Part shown: in pieces, positions 36,074 to 45,309 of the stretch
How positions within the stretch are numbered: the stretch's first letter is position 1
Layout: the number at the start of each line of letters is the position of its first letter
NCBI GenBank assembly: GCA_027489065.1
Contig: JAIYAM010000002.1
Span: 1 to 64,000, forward strand
Length of the DNA stretch: 64,000 bases
Direction of reading: 5' to 3'
Source of the DNA: Erythrobacteraceae bacterium
GTDB lineage: Bacteria > Pseudomonadota > Alphaproteobacteria > Sphingomonadales > Sphingomonadaceae
Made by a program: the position numbers and the translations under genes
Notes under the pieces: model-generated
Seen by the model: the letters and a program-made list of their open reading frames with translations, nothing else
What the model was told of the DNA's origin: nothing
Database searches by the model: none

Positions 36074-36868
36074 TCACCGGCCGAACAGCCGCCCGAAGAA
36101 GCCCTTTGCGGCAGGCTCCGATGGCTCAGGGTCCGGCTCGGGCTCCGGCGGGAGGGCCTGCATCAGCGCCCGGGCCTCGTCCACCGACACCACCGGCGCA
36201 TCGAAGAAGGGGAAGTCCTCGTTGCTGCCGACCAGCACCGCCATCGGCTTCGGCAGGCCGTGGGCGGCGATGTGGCGCTTGACCGCGATGTGGAGGAGGA
36301 TCGCGGCTGTGCAGGCGGCGAGGACATAGGCGTCGCCCGCGGCATCATCCCCGTCGCGGGCACCCGATGCGGCAACGACAGCGCCATAGAGCGCCGACAA
36401 GCCCTCCACTTCGACGGCATTGTCGATCTCGGCAAAGCAGCCCTGCCAGTGCGATCCATAGTCGGTGTAGCCGGCAAGGATTGCCTCGCGGCTGGCGGTG
36501 GAGAAGGCGATGTCGCCGACGTCGTTGAAGTAGTTGGTCTCGAGATAGGGCGCCATCGCGCCCGAGGCATCGGGCTCGCGCCCGACATGTCCGGGCCAGC
36601 TGAGGTCGATGCCGAGCGCCGTGACCGCCGTCCCGCCCGCTTCCGCGTGCGTGATGGTGGCGGCGACCTGGTCCCATCCGGTGAGCACCAGTTCATCGGC
36701 ATCGGCCCTCAGCGCGATGTCGACGAGCGGCAGGTCCTGATCGGCGATCGCCGCCAGCCCCTGGCGCACCAGCGCAAGCGCGGCATCGGCCTCGCCGGCC
36801 CGCAGCATCGCTTCGAGGCGATGACGGAAGCCGCGCTGTTCATTCTCGTCGGCAAAGGCTCGCTGCAT
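36074..36868 (-). CDS. Conserved-looking hypothetical protein
   Basis: A 264-residue protein that I do not recognise. It is acidic, has no signal peptide, and reads as two halves: a helical N-terminal part ([21 protein letters not shown]) and a central part with many aromatic and polar residues ([30 protein letters not shown]). A Pro/Glu linker ([11 protein letters not shown]) leads to the amphipathic end [10 protein letters not shown], which could be a membrane- or partner-docking tail. ATG 36868 has a GGGGGAA ribosome site. Divergent from aspS. Confidence 0.7.
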   Translation of the reverse strand: MQRAFADENEQRGFRHRLEAMLRAGEADAALALVRQGLAAIADQDLPLVDIALRADADELVLTGWDQVAATITHAEAGGTAVTALGIDLSWPGHVGREPDASGAMAPYLETNYFNDVGDIAFSTASREAILAGYTDYGSHWQGCFAEIDNAVEVEGLSALYGAVVAASGARDGDDAAGDAYVLAACTAAILLHIAVKRHIAAHGLPKPMAVLVGSNEDFPFFDAPVVSVDEARALMQALPPEPEPDPEPSEPAAKGFFGRLFGR

Positions 36869-37055
36869 CGTGCATTCCCCCCGTTGTGGCCCCCGCACCG
36901 GCCCACGTGTCGGCCGCCTCCTTAACACAAGCCGCTTGCCAAGGCATTACGCGCCTTCACGCGCCCCGCACGCGCACGCCCCCACTGGATTTGTCGAGGC
37001 ACCTCGCCTAGAGGCGCGCCTTCGCATTCCTTACAGCTTCGGAACCTTGCCGCTA

Positions 37056-38846
37056 ATGCACCCCTATCGCACGCACACCTGCGCCCAGCTTTCCTCGACA
37101 CACGTCGGCGAGACCGTCCGCCTGTCGGGCTGGATCCACCGCAAGCGCGACCACGGGGGCGTGCTGTTCGTCGACCTGCGCGATCACTATGGCCTCACCC
37201 AGATCGTCGCCGACAGCGACAGCCCGGCGCTGCCCGTGCTGGAAAGCCTGCGGGTCGAGAGCGTCGTCACCATCGAAGGCACGGTCAAGGCGCGCATTCC
37301 CGAGACGGTCAACGCCAACCTCGCCACCGGCGCGATCGAGGTTTTCGCGCGCGGCGTGACGGTGCAGAGCGCGGCGGAAGAATTGCCGATGCCGGTCGCC
37401 GACGAGCAGCCTTACCCCGAGGACATTCGCCTCAAGTACCGCTTCCTCGACCTGCGCCGCGAGACGCTGCACAAGAACATCATGACCCGCGTGGCGGTGA
37501 TCGCCGACATGCGCCAGCGGATGGCGGCGGTCGGCTTCAACGAGTTCTCGACCCCGATCCTCACCGCCTCCAGCCCCGAAGGCGCGCGCGACTTCCTCGT
37601 GCCGAGCCGCATCCATGCGGGCAAGTTCTACGCGCTCCCGCAGGCGCCGCAGCAGTACAAGCAACTGCTGATGGTCGCCGGTTTCGACCGCTATTTCCAG
37701 ATCGCCCCCTGCTTCCGCGACGAAGACCCGCGCGCCGACCGTCTGCCGGGCGAGTTCTACCAGCTCGATCTGGAAATGAGCTTCGTCACGCAGGAAGAAG
37801 TGTGGGAGACGATGGAGCCCGTCATTCAGGGCACCTTCGCCGCCTTTGCGGGCGACAAGGCTGTGACCCCTGCTGGCGAGTTTCCGCGCATCCCCTATGA
37901 CGAGGCGATCCTCAAGTATGGCTCGGACAAGCCGGATCTTCGCAATCCGCTGATCATCAGCGATGTGTCCTCGCACTTCACCCAGAGCGGCTTCGGCCTG
38001 TTCGAGAAGATCGTCGGCAGCGGCGGCGTCGTGCGCGTCATCCCCGCGCCCGCGACCCACGAGAAGAGCCGCAAGTTCTTCGACGACATGAACGACTGGG
38101 CGAGGCGGGAAGGCTATGCGGGCCTCGGCTACGTCACCCGCAAGGGCGGCGAGTTTGGCGGGCCGATCGCCAAGAACCACGGGCCCGAGCGCATGGCGGA
38201 ACTCTACGCCGAACTGGGCCTCGGCGAGAATGACGGGTTGTTCTTCGCCGCGGGCAAGGAAGCCGACGCCGCCAAGCTCGCTGGCGCCGCGCGCATCCGC
38301 GTGGGCGAGGAGCTGGGCCTCATCGACGAGAGTCGCTTCGAACTGTGCTGGATTGTCGACTTCCCCTTCTACGAGTGGAACGAGGACGAGAAGAAGGTCG
38401 ACTTCTCTCACAACCCCTTCTCGATGCCGCAGGGCGGGATCGAGGCGCTGGAAGGGCAGGACCCGCTCACCATCAAGGCGTATCAGTACGATCTTGTCTG
38501 CAACGGTTTTGAAATCGCCTCGGGCTCGATCCGCAACCACAAGCCGGAAACGATGGTCAAGGCCTTCGAGATCACCGGCCTGACCAAGGCAGACGTGGAA
38601 GAGCGCTTCGGCGGCATGTACCGCGCCTTCCAGTACGGCGCGCCGCCGCACGGGGGGATGGCCGCGGGCGTCGACCGGATCATCATGCTGCTGTGCGGCG
38701 CGAAGAACCTGCGCGAAATCTCGCTCTTCCCGATGAACCAGCGTGCCGAGGACCTGCTGATGGGCGCGCCTTCGCCTGCCGAGCCGCGCTCGCTTCGGGA
38801 ACTCCACCTGCGCGTGGTCGAACCCCCGGTGAAGCCCGCCGGCTGA
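37056..38846 (+). CDS. aspS: Aspartyl-tRNA synthetase
   Basis: Class II synthetase charging tRNA-Asp. The 596 residues comprise the N-terminal OB anticodon domain ([19 protein letters not shown]), the catalytic domain with motif 2 ([24 protein letters not shown], shown in part) and the bacterial GAD insertion, and motif 3 ([14 protein letters not shown]). ATG 37056 gives [12 protein letters not shown], the usual start. It may also charge tRNA-Asn if gatCAB is present elsewhere; that cannot be judged here. Confidence 0.96.
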   Translation: MHPYRTHTCAQLSSTHVGETVRLSGWIHRKRDHGGVLFVDLRDHYGLTQIVADSDSPALPVLESLRVESVVTIEGTVKARIPETVNANLATGAIEVFARGVTVQSAAEELPMPVADEQPYPEDIRLKYRFLDLRRETLHKNIMTRVAVIADMRQRMAAVGFNEFSTPILTASSPEGARDFLVPSRIHAGKFYALPQAPQQYKQLLMVAGFDRYFQIAPCFRDEDPRADRLPGEFYQLDLEMSFVTQEEVWETMEPVIQGTFAAFAGDKAVTPAGEFPRIPYDEAILKYGSDKPDLRNPLIISDVSSHFTQSGFGLFEKIVGSGGVVRVIPAPATHEKSRKFFDDMNDWARREGYAGLGYVTRKGGEFGGPIAKNHGPERMAELYAELGLGENDGLFFAAGKEADAAKLAGAARIRVGEELGLIDESRFELCWIVDFPFYEWNEDEKKVDFSHNPFSMPQGGIEALEGQDPLTIKAYQYDLVCNGFEIASGSIRNHKPETMVKAFEITGLTKADVEERFGGMYRAFQYGAPPHGGMAAGVDRIIMLLCGAKNLREISLFPMNQRAEDLLMGAPSPAEPRSLRELHLRVVEPPVKPAG

Positions 38847-38929
38847 GGCCCGCGCAAAGCGGCTTGTCCTGAGCCGCGAAGCCTGCAAGATTTCCGGCAG
38901 CGCGAAGGTGCAAGGCGGGGGCTTGGGCG

Positions 38930-39904
38930 ATGCGGTTCTGGTGGGCGATCGGATTGTGCGGAGTGGTGTGGGGCGGCGCTGCGGCGCAGGCCGAGACGTT
39001 GCCGGTCGACGGCATCTACGCCGCCGGAACCGATGCGCCTTCCCGTGCGCGGTCGATCGCGATTGCCGATTTCTCGGGGCGCGGCGGAGAGCGGCTGGCC
39101 TTCGCCATCGACAGCGCGCTTCGCGGCGCTGTGATCGAAGGCCGCCCGTGGTTCGACCTCACCTTCACCGCGCCGGCCTTTGGCGACAGCTACACCTATG
39201 ACGGCGGCGGCAGCGGCACTCGCGCTCCGGCCCGCAGCGGTCCTGATGCGGTGATGCGCGGGATCGCCGAAGTCACGTGGCGCGATGCGGATTCCGGGAC
39301 CAAGGAGGTCGAGGAGTGCGCCGCCAAGGACAGCGGCGGCAAGTGCCTCGAGAAGAAGAAGGTCACCTACACCTGCCGCGCCCGGGAGGTGACCTTGCGG
39401 CCCGAGGTGCGGCTGGTGTCGCGCACCGGGGAGCTGCTCTATGGCAAGGGAGACACGCTCATCGTCAGCCGCCGCTTCTGCAAGGACGAGAAGAACACGC
39501 CGGCGGTCGATTCGATGGTCGAGGAACTGACCGGCACTTTCGCGAACGCGGTGCGCCATGACCTCGCCCCCGAGTTCCGCTCCGAGGATATTCGCGTGCT
39601 CGAAAGCCGCGACGGAATCGCGAAGGCCGACCACGCAGCGTTCCGCGCCGCGATCCGCCTGACCAAGACCGATGTCGCCGCCGCCTGCCGCGCTTTTGCC
39701 GCACTGGAGGCGGGCAATCCGCGCGATGTCTCGCTGCTCTTCAACATCGGGCTGTGCCGCGAAGGCGTGGGCGAGCTTGAAGCAGCCGCAGCGCATTACG
39801 AGGCGGTGCTGGCGGTGAAACCGGGCAAGCCCGAGGCGCAAGCCGGGCTCGACCGGATCGCCTCGCGTCTGCGCGCCGAGCGTCAGCGCGATTCGCGCGG
39901 GTGA
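38930..39904 (+). CDS. Exported TPR-containing hypothetical protein
   Basis: A 324-residue protein with a signal peptide (cleavage near AQA-ET, residue 21). The middle resembles a lipoprotein-type beta domain (IAIADFSGRGGERLAFAIDSAL), then a Cys/Lys segment (VEECAAKDSGGKCLEKKK), a further cysteine, and VTLRPEVRLVSRTGELLY. The C-terminal 70 residues form a TPR-like pair (DVSLLFNIGLCREGVGELEAAAAHYEAVL). The role is unknown; a periplasmic scaffold is a guess. It lies 83 bases after aspS on the same strand. Confidence 0.75.
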   Translation: MRFWWAIGLCGVVWGGAAAQAETLPVDGIYAAGTDAPSRARSIAIADFSGRGGERLAFAIDSALRGAVIEGRPWFDLTFTAPAFGDSYTYDGGGSGTRAPARSGPDAVMRGIAEVTWRDADSGTKEVEECAAKDSGGKCLEKKKVTYTCRAREVTLRPEVRLVSRTGELLYGKGDTLIVSRRFCKDEKNTPAVDSMVEELTGTFANAVRHDLAPEFRSEDIRVLESRDGIAKADHAAFRAAIRLTKTDVAAACRAFAALEAGNPRDVSLLFNIGLCREGVGELEAAAAHYEAVLAVKPGKPEAQAGLDRIASRLRAERQRDSRG

Positions 39905-39945
39905 CGCTGGGGCACAGGCGAGGGCAGACTGATCCTCATCCCCAC

Positions 39946-39974
39946 TTGCACATCCCCGCGCCCTTCTTTAGGGC
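39946..39974 (+). promoter_or_regulatory. Possible acpP promoter
   Basis: TTGCAC, 17 bases, then TAGGGC, ending 43 bases before the acpP start codon. Only the -35 resembles consensus, so confidence is low. Confidence 0.35.
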
Positions 39975-40016
39975 AGGCCCGACATATACCTAACCCCAGT
40001 TTCAAGAGGGAATACC

Positions 40017-40253
40017 ATGAGCGATACCGCAGACCGGGTGGCCAAGATTGTCGTCGAGCACCTCGGCGTCGAGGCCGAAAAGGTCACTCAGGATGCAAGC
40101 TTCATCGACGATCTGGGCGCTGACAGCCTCGACATCGTCGAGCTGGTGATGGCCTTCGAAGAGGAATTCGGCGTCGAAATCCCCGACGATGCGGCCGAGA
40201 AGATCACCACCGTCGGTGACGCCACCAAGTACATCGAAGAGCACAAGGGCTAA
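40017..40253 (+). CDS. acpP: Acyl carrier protein
   Basis: Carrier of growing fatty-acyl chains. The 78 residues are acidic and four-helical; Ser37 in the motif [10 protein letters not shown] is the phosphopantetheine site. AAGAGGG lies 8-14 bases before ATG 40017. It is followed by a hairpin, a TATAAT box and then fabF, the classic acpP-fabF pair but with an unusually structured gap. Confidence 0.98.
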   Translation: MSDTADRVAKIVVEHLGVEAEKVTQDASFIDDLGADSLDIVELVMAFEEEFGVEIPDDAAEKITTVGDATKYIEEHKG

Positions 40254-40292
40254 GACCCGCAAAGACGCCCCGGTGTCCGCGCTTGCCTTGCA

Positions 40293-40311
40293 CCTGTCCC
40301 TCGGGGACAGG
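40293..40311 (+). terminator. Hairpin after acpP
   Basis: CCTGTCCC and GGGACAGG pair perfectly around TCG. The T run after it is weak, so it may only partly terminate or may protect the acpP message. Confidence 0.45.
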
Positions 40312-40331
40312 GCCGGGCTTTCCTCAGGCAG

Positions 40332-40337
40332 TATAAT
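40332..40337 (+). promoter_or_regulatory. TATAAT box upstream of fabF
   Basis: A perfect -10 hexamer in the gap between acpP and fabF, without a recognisable -35. It would give fabF its own transcript starting near 40344. Confidence 0.4.
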
Positions 40338-40363
40338 TGCCCGGGCGCTGATGAGGGCCTAGA

Positions 40364-40393
40364 CAGGCTCAGCCCTCTGGGGGGTTGGGCCTG
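40364..40393 (+). promoter_or_regulatory. Stem-loop in the fabF leader
   Basis: CAGGCTCAGCCC pairs over 12 bases (two G-U) with GGGTTGGGCCTG around a 6-base loop, ending 21 bases before the fabF start. It may be an attenuator or a stabilising leader. Confidence 0.4.
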
Positions 40394-40414
40394 TTGCTAT
40401 ATCGGAGAACCTGA

Positions 40415-41674
40415 ATGCGCCGTGTGGTTGTTACCGGGCTTGGCCTTGTCACCCCGCTTGGAGCCGATGTCGAAACGACATGGGCCAACCTGATCGCGGG
40501 GGAAAGCGGGGCGGGACAGATCACCCGTTTCGATGCCTCGAACCAGAAGTGCACCATCGCTTGCGAGGTGAAGCCCAAGGATCACCCCTGGGGCTTCGAC
40601 CCCGATCTGCGCGTCGACCACAAGGTCCAGCGCCAGGTCGATCCCTTCATCATCTACGGCATCGATGCCGCCGGACAGGCGCTGGAAGACGCCGGCCTCA
40701 CCGACATGACCCAGGCCGAGAAGGAGCGCACCGGCTGCTCGATCGGCTCGGGGATAGGCGGCTTGCCGGGCATCGAGATCGAGAGCGTCAACCTCCACGA
40801 ACGTGGCCCCGGGCGGGTGTCCCCGCACTTTGTGCACGGGCGCCTTATCAACCTCATCACCGGTCAGGTGCAGATCAAGTACGGCTTCATGGGCCCGAAC
40901 CACTCGGTCGTCACCGCCTGCTCGACCGGCGCGCATTCGATCGGCGATGCCGCGCGGATGATCGCGATGGACGATGCCGACGTGATGCTGGCGGGCGGGG
41001 CCGAGGGCACCATCAACCCGCTCGGCATCGCCGGTTTCGCACAGGCGCGGGCGCTCAACATGAGCATGAACGACCGCCCCACCGAAGCCAGCCGCCCCTA
41101 TGACAAGAACCGCGACGGCTTCGTCATGGGCGAGGGCGCAGGCGTTGTCGTGCTCGAGGAATACGAGCGCGCCAAGGCCCGCGGCGCGAAGATCTATGCC
41201 GAGGTGACCGGCTACGGCCTCTCGGGCGATGCCTACCACGTCACAGCTCCGCATCCCGAGGGCCGCGGCGCGGAGCTGGCGATGCGCATGGCCTTGAAGA
41301 AGGCGGGCCTCGGGCCGGGCGATATCGACTACATCAACGCCCACGGCACCTCGACCATGGCCGACACCATCGAACTCGCCGCGATCAAGCGGGTGCTCGG
41401 CGATGATCTCGGCGGCGCGTCGATGTCCTCGACCAAGAGTGCGATCGGCCACCTGTTGGGCGGCGCAGGCGCGGTGGAAGCGATCTTCTGCATCCTCGCG
41501 ATGCGCGACCAGATCGTGCCGCCGACCTTGAACCTCCACGATCCCGACGAAGGCACCGAGGGCATCGACCTCGTGCCGCTGGTGGCGAAGAAGCGCGAAG
41601 TGCGCGCGGTGCTGAACAACAGCTTCGGCTTCGGCGGCACCAACGCCTCGATCATCATGCAGAAGGTCGACTGA
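40415..41674 (+). CDS. fabF: 3-oxoacyl-[ACP] synthase II
   Basis: Condensing enzyme that elongates acyl-ACP with malonyl-ACP. The 419 residues form the double thiolase fold with the catalytic triad Cys169 (VVTACSTG), His310 (NAHGTST) and His345 ([10 protein letters not shown]). ATG 40415 gives [16 protein letters not shown]. It ends 4 bases before mltG. Confidence 0.97.
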   Translation: MRRVVVTGLGLVTPLGADVETTWANLIAGESGAGQITRFDASNQKCTIACEVKPKDHPWGFDPDLRVDHKVQRQVDPFIIYGIDAAGQALEDAGLTDMTQAEKERTGCSIGSGIGGLPGIEIESVNLHERGPGRVSPHFVHGRLINLITGQVQIKYGFMGPNHSVVTACSTGAHSIGDAARMIAMDDADVMLAGGAEGTINPLGIAGFAQARALNMSMNDRPTEASRPYDKNRDGFVMGEGAGVVVLEEYERAKARGAKIYAEVTGYGLSGDAYHVTAPHPEGRGAELAMRMALKKAGLGPGDIDYINAHGTSTMADTIELAAIKRVLGDDLGGASMSSTKSAIGHLLGGAGAVEAIFCILAMRDQIVPPTLNLHDPDEGTEGIDLVPLVAKKREVRAVLNNSFGFGGTNASIIMQKVD

Positions 41675-41678
41675 CACC

Positions 41679-42644
41679 GTGAAGGCCGCGCGGGCTCTGG
41701 TGCTGGCACTGGTGGGCCTCGCGGCGGCGGGGCTGGTGACCGCGTGGATCCTGCTCGGGTCGGCGACGGTCGCCAAGGACACGAGCTTCACCATTCCAGC
41801 GGGCGCTTCGGTCGCCAGCGTGGCCGACAAGCTCGAGGCCGAGGGGCTGATCTCCTCGGCCTCCGGCTTCATGCTCCAAGCGCGCATCTTCGGCTCGGAC
41901 GCGCCGATCCAGGCGGGCGAGTTCCTCCTCAAGCCCGGCATGAGCCAGGGCGACATCCTCGCCGCTTTCCAGTCGGGCGACGTGATCCGCCGCTTCGTGA
42001 CAATCCCCGAAGGCATGCCCTCGATCCTCGTCTGGGAGCGGCTGATGGCAGAGCCCCTGCTGACCGGCGACGTTGCCGTGCCGCCGGAAGGTTCGATCCT
42101 CCCCAACACCTATGCCTTCGAGCGCGGCCAGTCGCGCAAGAGCCTCGTCGAACAGATGCAGGCGGCGATGGACAAGGCGCTCGCGGAGGAATGGGCCAAG
42201 CGGGGCCCGCGCATTGCGGTGAGCACCATGCGCGAGGCGCTGGTGCTCGCCTCAATTGTCGAGAAGGAGACCGGCAAGCCTTCGGAACGTGGCATGGTCG
42301 CCGGGCTCTATTCCAACCGGGTGAAGACGGGCATGAAGCTTCAGGCGGACCCGACGATCATCTACCCGATCACCAAGGGCAAGCCGCTGGGCCGCCGCAT
42401 CCGCCAGTCGGAGATCGCCGCGGTCAACGGCTACAACACCTACACCCGCGTCGGCCTGCCCGAGGGGCCGATCACCAACCCGGGGCGTGACAGCATTGCG
42501 GCGGTGATGAACCCGGAGAACACGCCAGCGCTGTTCATGGTCGCCGACGGCACGGGCGGGCACTGGTTTGCCAACACCCTGGCCGAGCACAACGCCAACG
42601 TCGCCAAGTGGTACGCGATCCGCCGCGAACGGGGTGAGATGTAG
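41679..42644 (+). CDS. mltG: Endolytic murein transglycosylase MltG
   Basis: Inner-membrane lytic transglycosylase that releases nascent peptidoglycan glycans. The 321 residues include an N-terminal anchor (4-27), a LysM-like region (about 35-100) and the YceG catalytic domain with Glu195 in ASIVEKETG, followed by GMKLQADPTIIY and NTYTRVGLPEGPITNPG. The start is GTG 41679, four bases after the fabF stop. The fabF-mltG pairing is common in proteobacteria. Confidence 0.95.
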   Translation: MKAARALVLALVGLAAAGLVTAWILLGSATVAKDTSFTIPAGASVASVADKLEAEGLISSASGFMLQARIFGSDAPIQAGEFLLKPGMSQGDILAAFQSGDVIRRFVTIPEGMPSILVWERLMAEPLLTGDVAVPPEGSILPNTYAFERGQSRKSLVEQMQAAMDKALAEEWAKRGPRIAVSTMREALVLASIVEKETGKPSERGMVAGLYSNRVKTGMKLQADPTIIYPITKGKPLGRRIRQSEIAAVNGYNTYTRVGLPEGPITNPGRDSIAAVMNPENTPALFMVADGTGGHWFANTLAEHNANVAKWYAIRRERGEM

Positions 42645-42665
42645 GCCTTTGCGGTCGGTAGTCAG

Positions 42666-43196
42666 ATGGCCGATCCCTTCATCCTCACCGCCGTTCTGCC
42701 GCCCGATCTGCAAGGTTTCGCCGAGGGCCTGCGCTGCGCGCACTTCCCGCCGGAGAGGAACCACCTCCACGCCCACGTCACCCTGTTCCATGCCTTCGCG
42801 CCTGCGCTGCTCGAGGAACTGACCGGCTTCATGCCCCGCATTGCCGCCGAATTCGTCGCGCCGCAGGGGGCGGTGAAGGGCGTGATGGACCTCGGCAAGG
42901 GCACCGCCATCGCGCTGGAGGCGCCCCAGCTGCTCGCCCTGCGCGCCCTCATCGCCGAGCATTTCCGCGGGAGCCTCACCCAACAGGATCTCCACAAGCC
43001 GCGCCCGCACATCACCATCCAGAACAAGGTGACCAAGGAGGAGGCGCGGGCGCTGCAGGCGAGCCTTGCGCCAAGCCTCGCGCCGTGGATCGTGAAGGGC
43101 CGTTTCGCCTTCCCCGGCCTCGCGCTGCACCGCTATCGCGGCGGGCCGTGGGAGCACATCAAGACCTGCGCCTTCAGAGGCCGCGAGAAGGTCTGA
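42666..43196 (+). CDS. 2'-5' RNA ligase/cyclic phosphodiesterase family protein
   Basis: 2H phosphoesterase-fold protein; family members open or join 2'-5' linkages or cyclic phosphates in RNA. The 176 residues hold both catalytic tetrapeptides, His37-Val-Thr39 (AHVTLF) and His115-Ile-Thr117 (PHITIQNK). It ends without the cyclic-phosphodiesterase extensions, so the exact reaction is open. ATG 42666 is 22 bases after mltG, so it is probably in the same transcript. Confidence 0.88.
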   Translation: MADPFILTAVLPPDLQGFAEGLRCAHFPPERNHLHAHVTLFHAFAPALLEELTGFMPRIAAEFVAPQGAVKGVMDLGKGTAIALEAPQLLALRALIAEHFRGSLTQQDLHKPRPHITIQNKVTKEEARALQASLAPSLAPWIVKGRFAFPGLALHRYRGGPWEHIKTCAFRGREKV

Positions 43197-43225
43197 GGCG
43201 GGCCGGCCGAGGCGCGCCAAGGGGC

Positions 43226-43254
43226 TTGACCCCGCGGCGGACCCGCCGTAAGTG
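43226..43254 (+). promoter_or_regulatory. Candidate tRNA promoter
   Basis: TTGACC, 17 bases, then TAAGTG, ending 66 bases before the tRNA. The CTTGAC start is typical of strong alphaproteobacterial stable-RNA promoters. Confidence 0.55.
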
Positions 43255-43320
43255 CGCGCCTCGCCCGGGCCGACACCCGGTACGCGAATCCGGCTGCACA
43301 GCCCGCCGGATGCCCCATGG

Positions 43321-43397
43321 GGCGGAGTAGCTCAGCCGGTTAGAGCAGCGGAATCATAATCCGCGTGTCGGGGGTTCGAGTCCCTCCTCCGCTACCA
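43321..43397 (+). tRNA. tRNA with CAT anticodon (elongator Met or Ile2)
   Basis: Cloverleaf with D-arm GCTCAGCCGGTTAGAGC, anticodon arm GCGGA-ATCATAA-TCCGC and T-arm GGGGGTTCGAGTCCCTC, with encoded ACCA. The G1-U72 pair and lack of an initiator-type C1-A72 mismatch exclude initiator tRNA. Whether C34 is modified to lysidine (Ile2) cannot be read; elongator methionine is more likely. Confidence 0.93.
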
Positions 43398-43488
43398 TAG
43401 GCCTTTCCGGAAGCCTCCAGATGCTTCCGCATTCTGCTGCCCACAATCATGCTCGAAGCGGCTCCGGACGATCCCGGCTGAGATGACG

Positions 43489-45306
43489 TCAATGCCGACG
43501 GTCGCCTTCAGAGCGCACCCTTGCGCGAACGAGGCGTTCGCCGGTCCAGAGTGCGCCGCACACCAGAAGCCAGGCGAGAGAGAAGGGCCATGCCGGGCCG
43601 CGTTGCTCGGGCATTGCGGGGGCCGCAGGCCCGTTCTGGCGAGATGCCCATTGCGCCGTCGCCTCGCCGGTCTGGTTCGCCCTGACGGTCTTTAGGGCCC
43701 CGTCGGGCAGGACCACGAAGGCGAAAGCCTGTTCGCCTTCGCCCCCTGATTGCACGATGGTGTGAACACCCGCTCTCGAAGGCCAGAAAGCGGCACATCC
43801 TCGCGCGCCCGCTCCCGGATCGATTGCGAGCATCGTCTCGCTGCTGTCAGGAGCGATCACGCGCGCTGCAGCGACAAGCCCGCAGATCGGCATCCGCTCG
43901 CCGGCTTGCACCAGCGCAGGCACATCGGGGCGGAACTGGCTTTCGGGGCGGGACACGGCGTTGACCGTTTCGCTCCACCACTGGTTGTGACGATCTGCCT
44001 GCCCGTTGAGCACCAATGCAAAGCTGTTGGCGATGGCCCACACGGCGACGCGCCCCTGTCCGCGTTGCTGCCATCCCGACACCAGTCCGCCATCGGCGTC
44101 GGTCGCGACCGACACGAAATCCGGTCCGGTCCGCAGGACCCACCGACCGAGATCCGGGGCCGGATCGTCGATGGCGTTGAGGTTTTCCGGCACGTCGGCA
44201 GACCCGGGTCCGCGCCGGGAGAGGAGAGCATCCTCGTCAGGCGCAAGCGGCGCGAGCGTGACCGGTGCCGTTTCGCTCCCGCCCGCGATTGAGAGGCCAA
44301 GCGCGCGCCAGCTGTCGCGTATGCCGGCGCTTGCGGGGGAGGTCATCCGCACCACCACGCCGAGCCCTCCTGCGACCGCCTGCGCCAGCGTGGCACGTCC
44401 GGCGGGGCCGATGCCCAGCAGTGACTGGTCGTCGATGATCACGACATCGACCTTGCGCAAGCTCGCCGCATCGAGGCTCACCCTGTCGCCACCCAGATCG
44501 AGGCCCGCGCCCGCATCGAGCCGGCTTTGCACTTCGATCCCCGCATCCTCTGCCCAGCGGCGCAAATACTTCGTCTCGGGCGAGGGCGCTCCGACGAGGA
44601 TCGCCCGTAGCGGCCGCTCGGCAATAGTGCGCAGCGGGACCGGGGTTTCCGACACGACCTTGGTGTCGCGTCCGCGCAGCCGCAAGGTGAAGGTCGCGAG
44701 GCCGGGCGCCCGTGCGACGCCGCCGAGGGTGAAGCTGCCGTCGCTGCCGATCACCTTGCTGTCGACCCGGCGTCCGGCGGGGTCGAGCATCTCTGCCGCG
44801 CCGCCCGCCAGCCCGGTCGTCTCGCCCGCCAGTGTGAAAACGCCGCCGGCGACCGTGTCTGCCGGCGGGTCAAGCCGGGCGAGGCCGCGCGGGAGCGGCA
44901 TGGGAGCAAATTCGACCGGCAGGCCTGCCTCGGTGTCGCGGTCACGCGGAGTGAGGCCGCGTCCGACAATGCGGATATTCTGCACTTGGCCATGGCGCCG
45001 CAGCGCCGTCGCGAGGTCCGGCACGCGCTCGGCTCCGGCGATCGGCGGTGCTTCGGGCAGCGCAACGAGCCTTTCACCCGCCCCGGCACGTAGGCCGGCG
45101 GGAGCCTCCGCCGTCGCCACCACCAGCGTCTCGCCGCCGACGGGGAGGCGCGGCGGGAAGAGAGTGAGGTAGAGCAGCAGACCGCTCGCCAGACAAAGGG
45201 CCGCGAGGAGCCACCCCCGCCACCCGAGCTGCCGCATGAGCAATCGCACAGCCGCAGCCAGCGCTCCGCACGCGATCAGCAGCGCGCTCAAGGTTTCGGG
45301 CCCCAT
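43489..45306 (-). CDS. Large membrane protein of the MoxR operon (GATase1-like/vWA-like)
   Basis: Last gene of the eight-gene operon; 605 residues from ATG 45306 (GTG 45309 one codon earlier is possible). Two hydrophobic helices open the protein (about 5-22 and 32-52) and one closes it (PFSLAWLLVCGALWTGERLV). Between them is a large periplasmic part with a carboxypeptidase-regulatory-like beta repeat (GSDGSFTLGGVARAPG) and a Rossmann-like, glutamine-amidotransferase-type fold (KVDVVIIDDQSLL, AGGLGVVVRMTS). Such proteins usually follow BatA/DUF4159 genes in alphaproteobacteria. No enzymatic residues are evident. Probably a membrane scaffold or receptor for the MoxR system. Confidence 0.75.
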   Translation of the reverse strand: MGPETLSALLIACGALAAAVRLLMRQLGWRGWLLAALCLASGLLLYLTLFPPRLPVGGETLVVATAEAPAGLRAGAGERLVALPEAPPIAGAERVPDLATALRRHGQVQNIRIVGRGLTPRDRDTEAGLPVEFAPMPLPRGLARLDPPADTVAGGVFTLAGETTGLAGGAAEMLDPAGRRVDSKVIGSDGSFTLGGVARAPGLATFTLRLRGRDTKVVSETPVPLRTIAERPLRAILVGAPSPETKYLRRWAEDAGIEVQSRLDAGAGLDLGGDRVSLDAASLRKVDVVIIDDQSLLGIGPAGRATLAQAVAGGLGVVVRMTSPASAGIRDSWRALGLSIAGGSETAPVTLAPLAPDEDALLSRRGPGSADVPENLNAIDDPAPDLGRWVLRTGPDFVSVATDADGGLVSGWQQRGQGRVAVWAIANSFALVLNGQADRHNQWWSETVNAVSRPESQFRPDVPALVQAGERMPICGLVAAARVIAPDSSETMLAIDPGAGARGCAAFWPSRAGVHTIVQSGGEGEQAFAFVVLPDGALKTVRANQTGEATAQWASRQNGPAAPAMPEQRGPAWPFSLAWLLVCGALWTGERLVRARVRSEGDRRH

Positions 45307-45309
45307 CAC

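Noticed and set aside
37053..38888. A 611-codon open frame opposite aspS
   Set aside because: Shadow of aspS, with no motif and a skewed composition.
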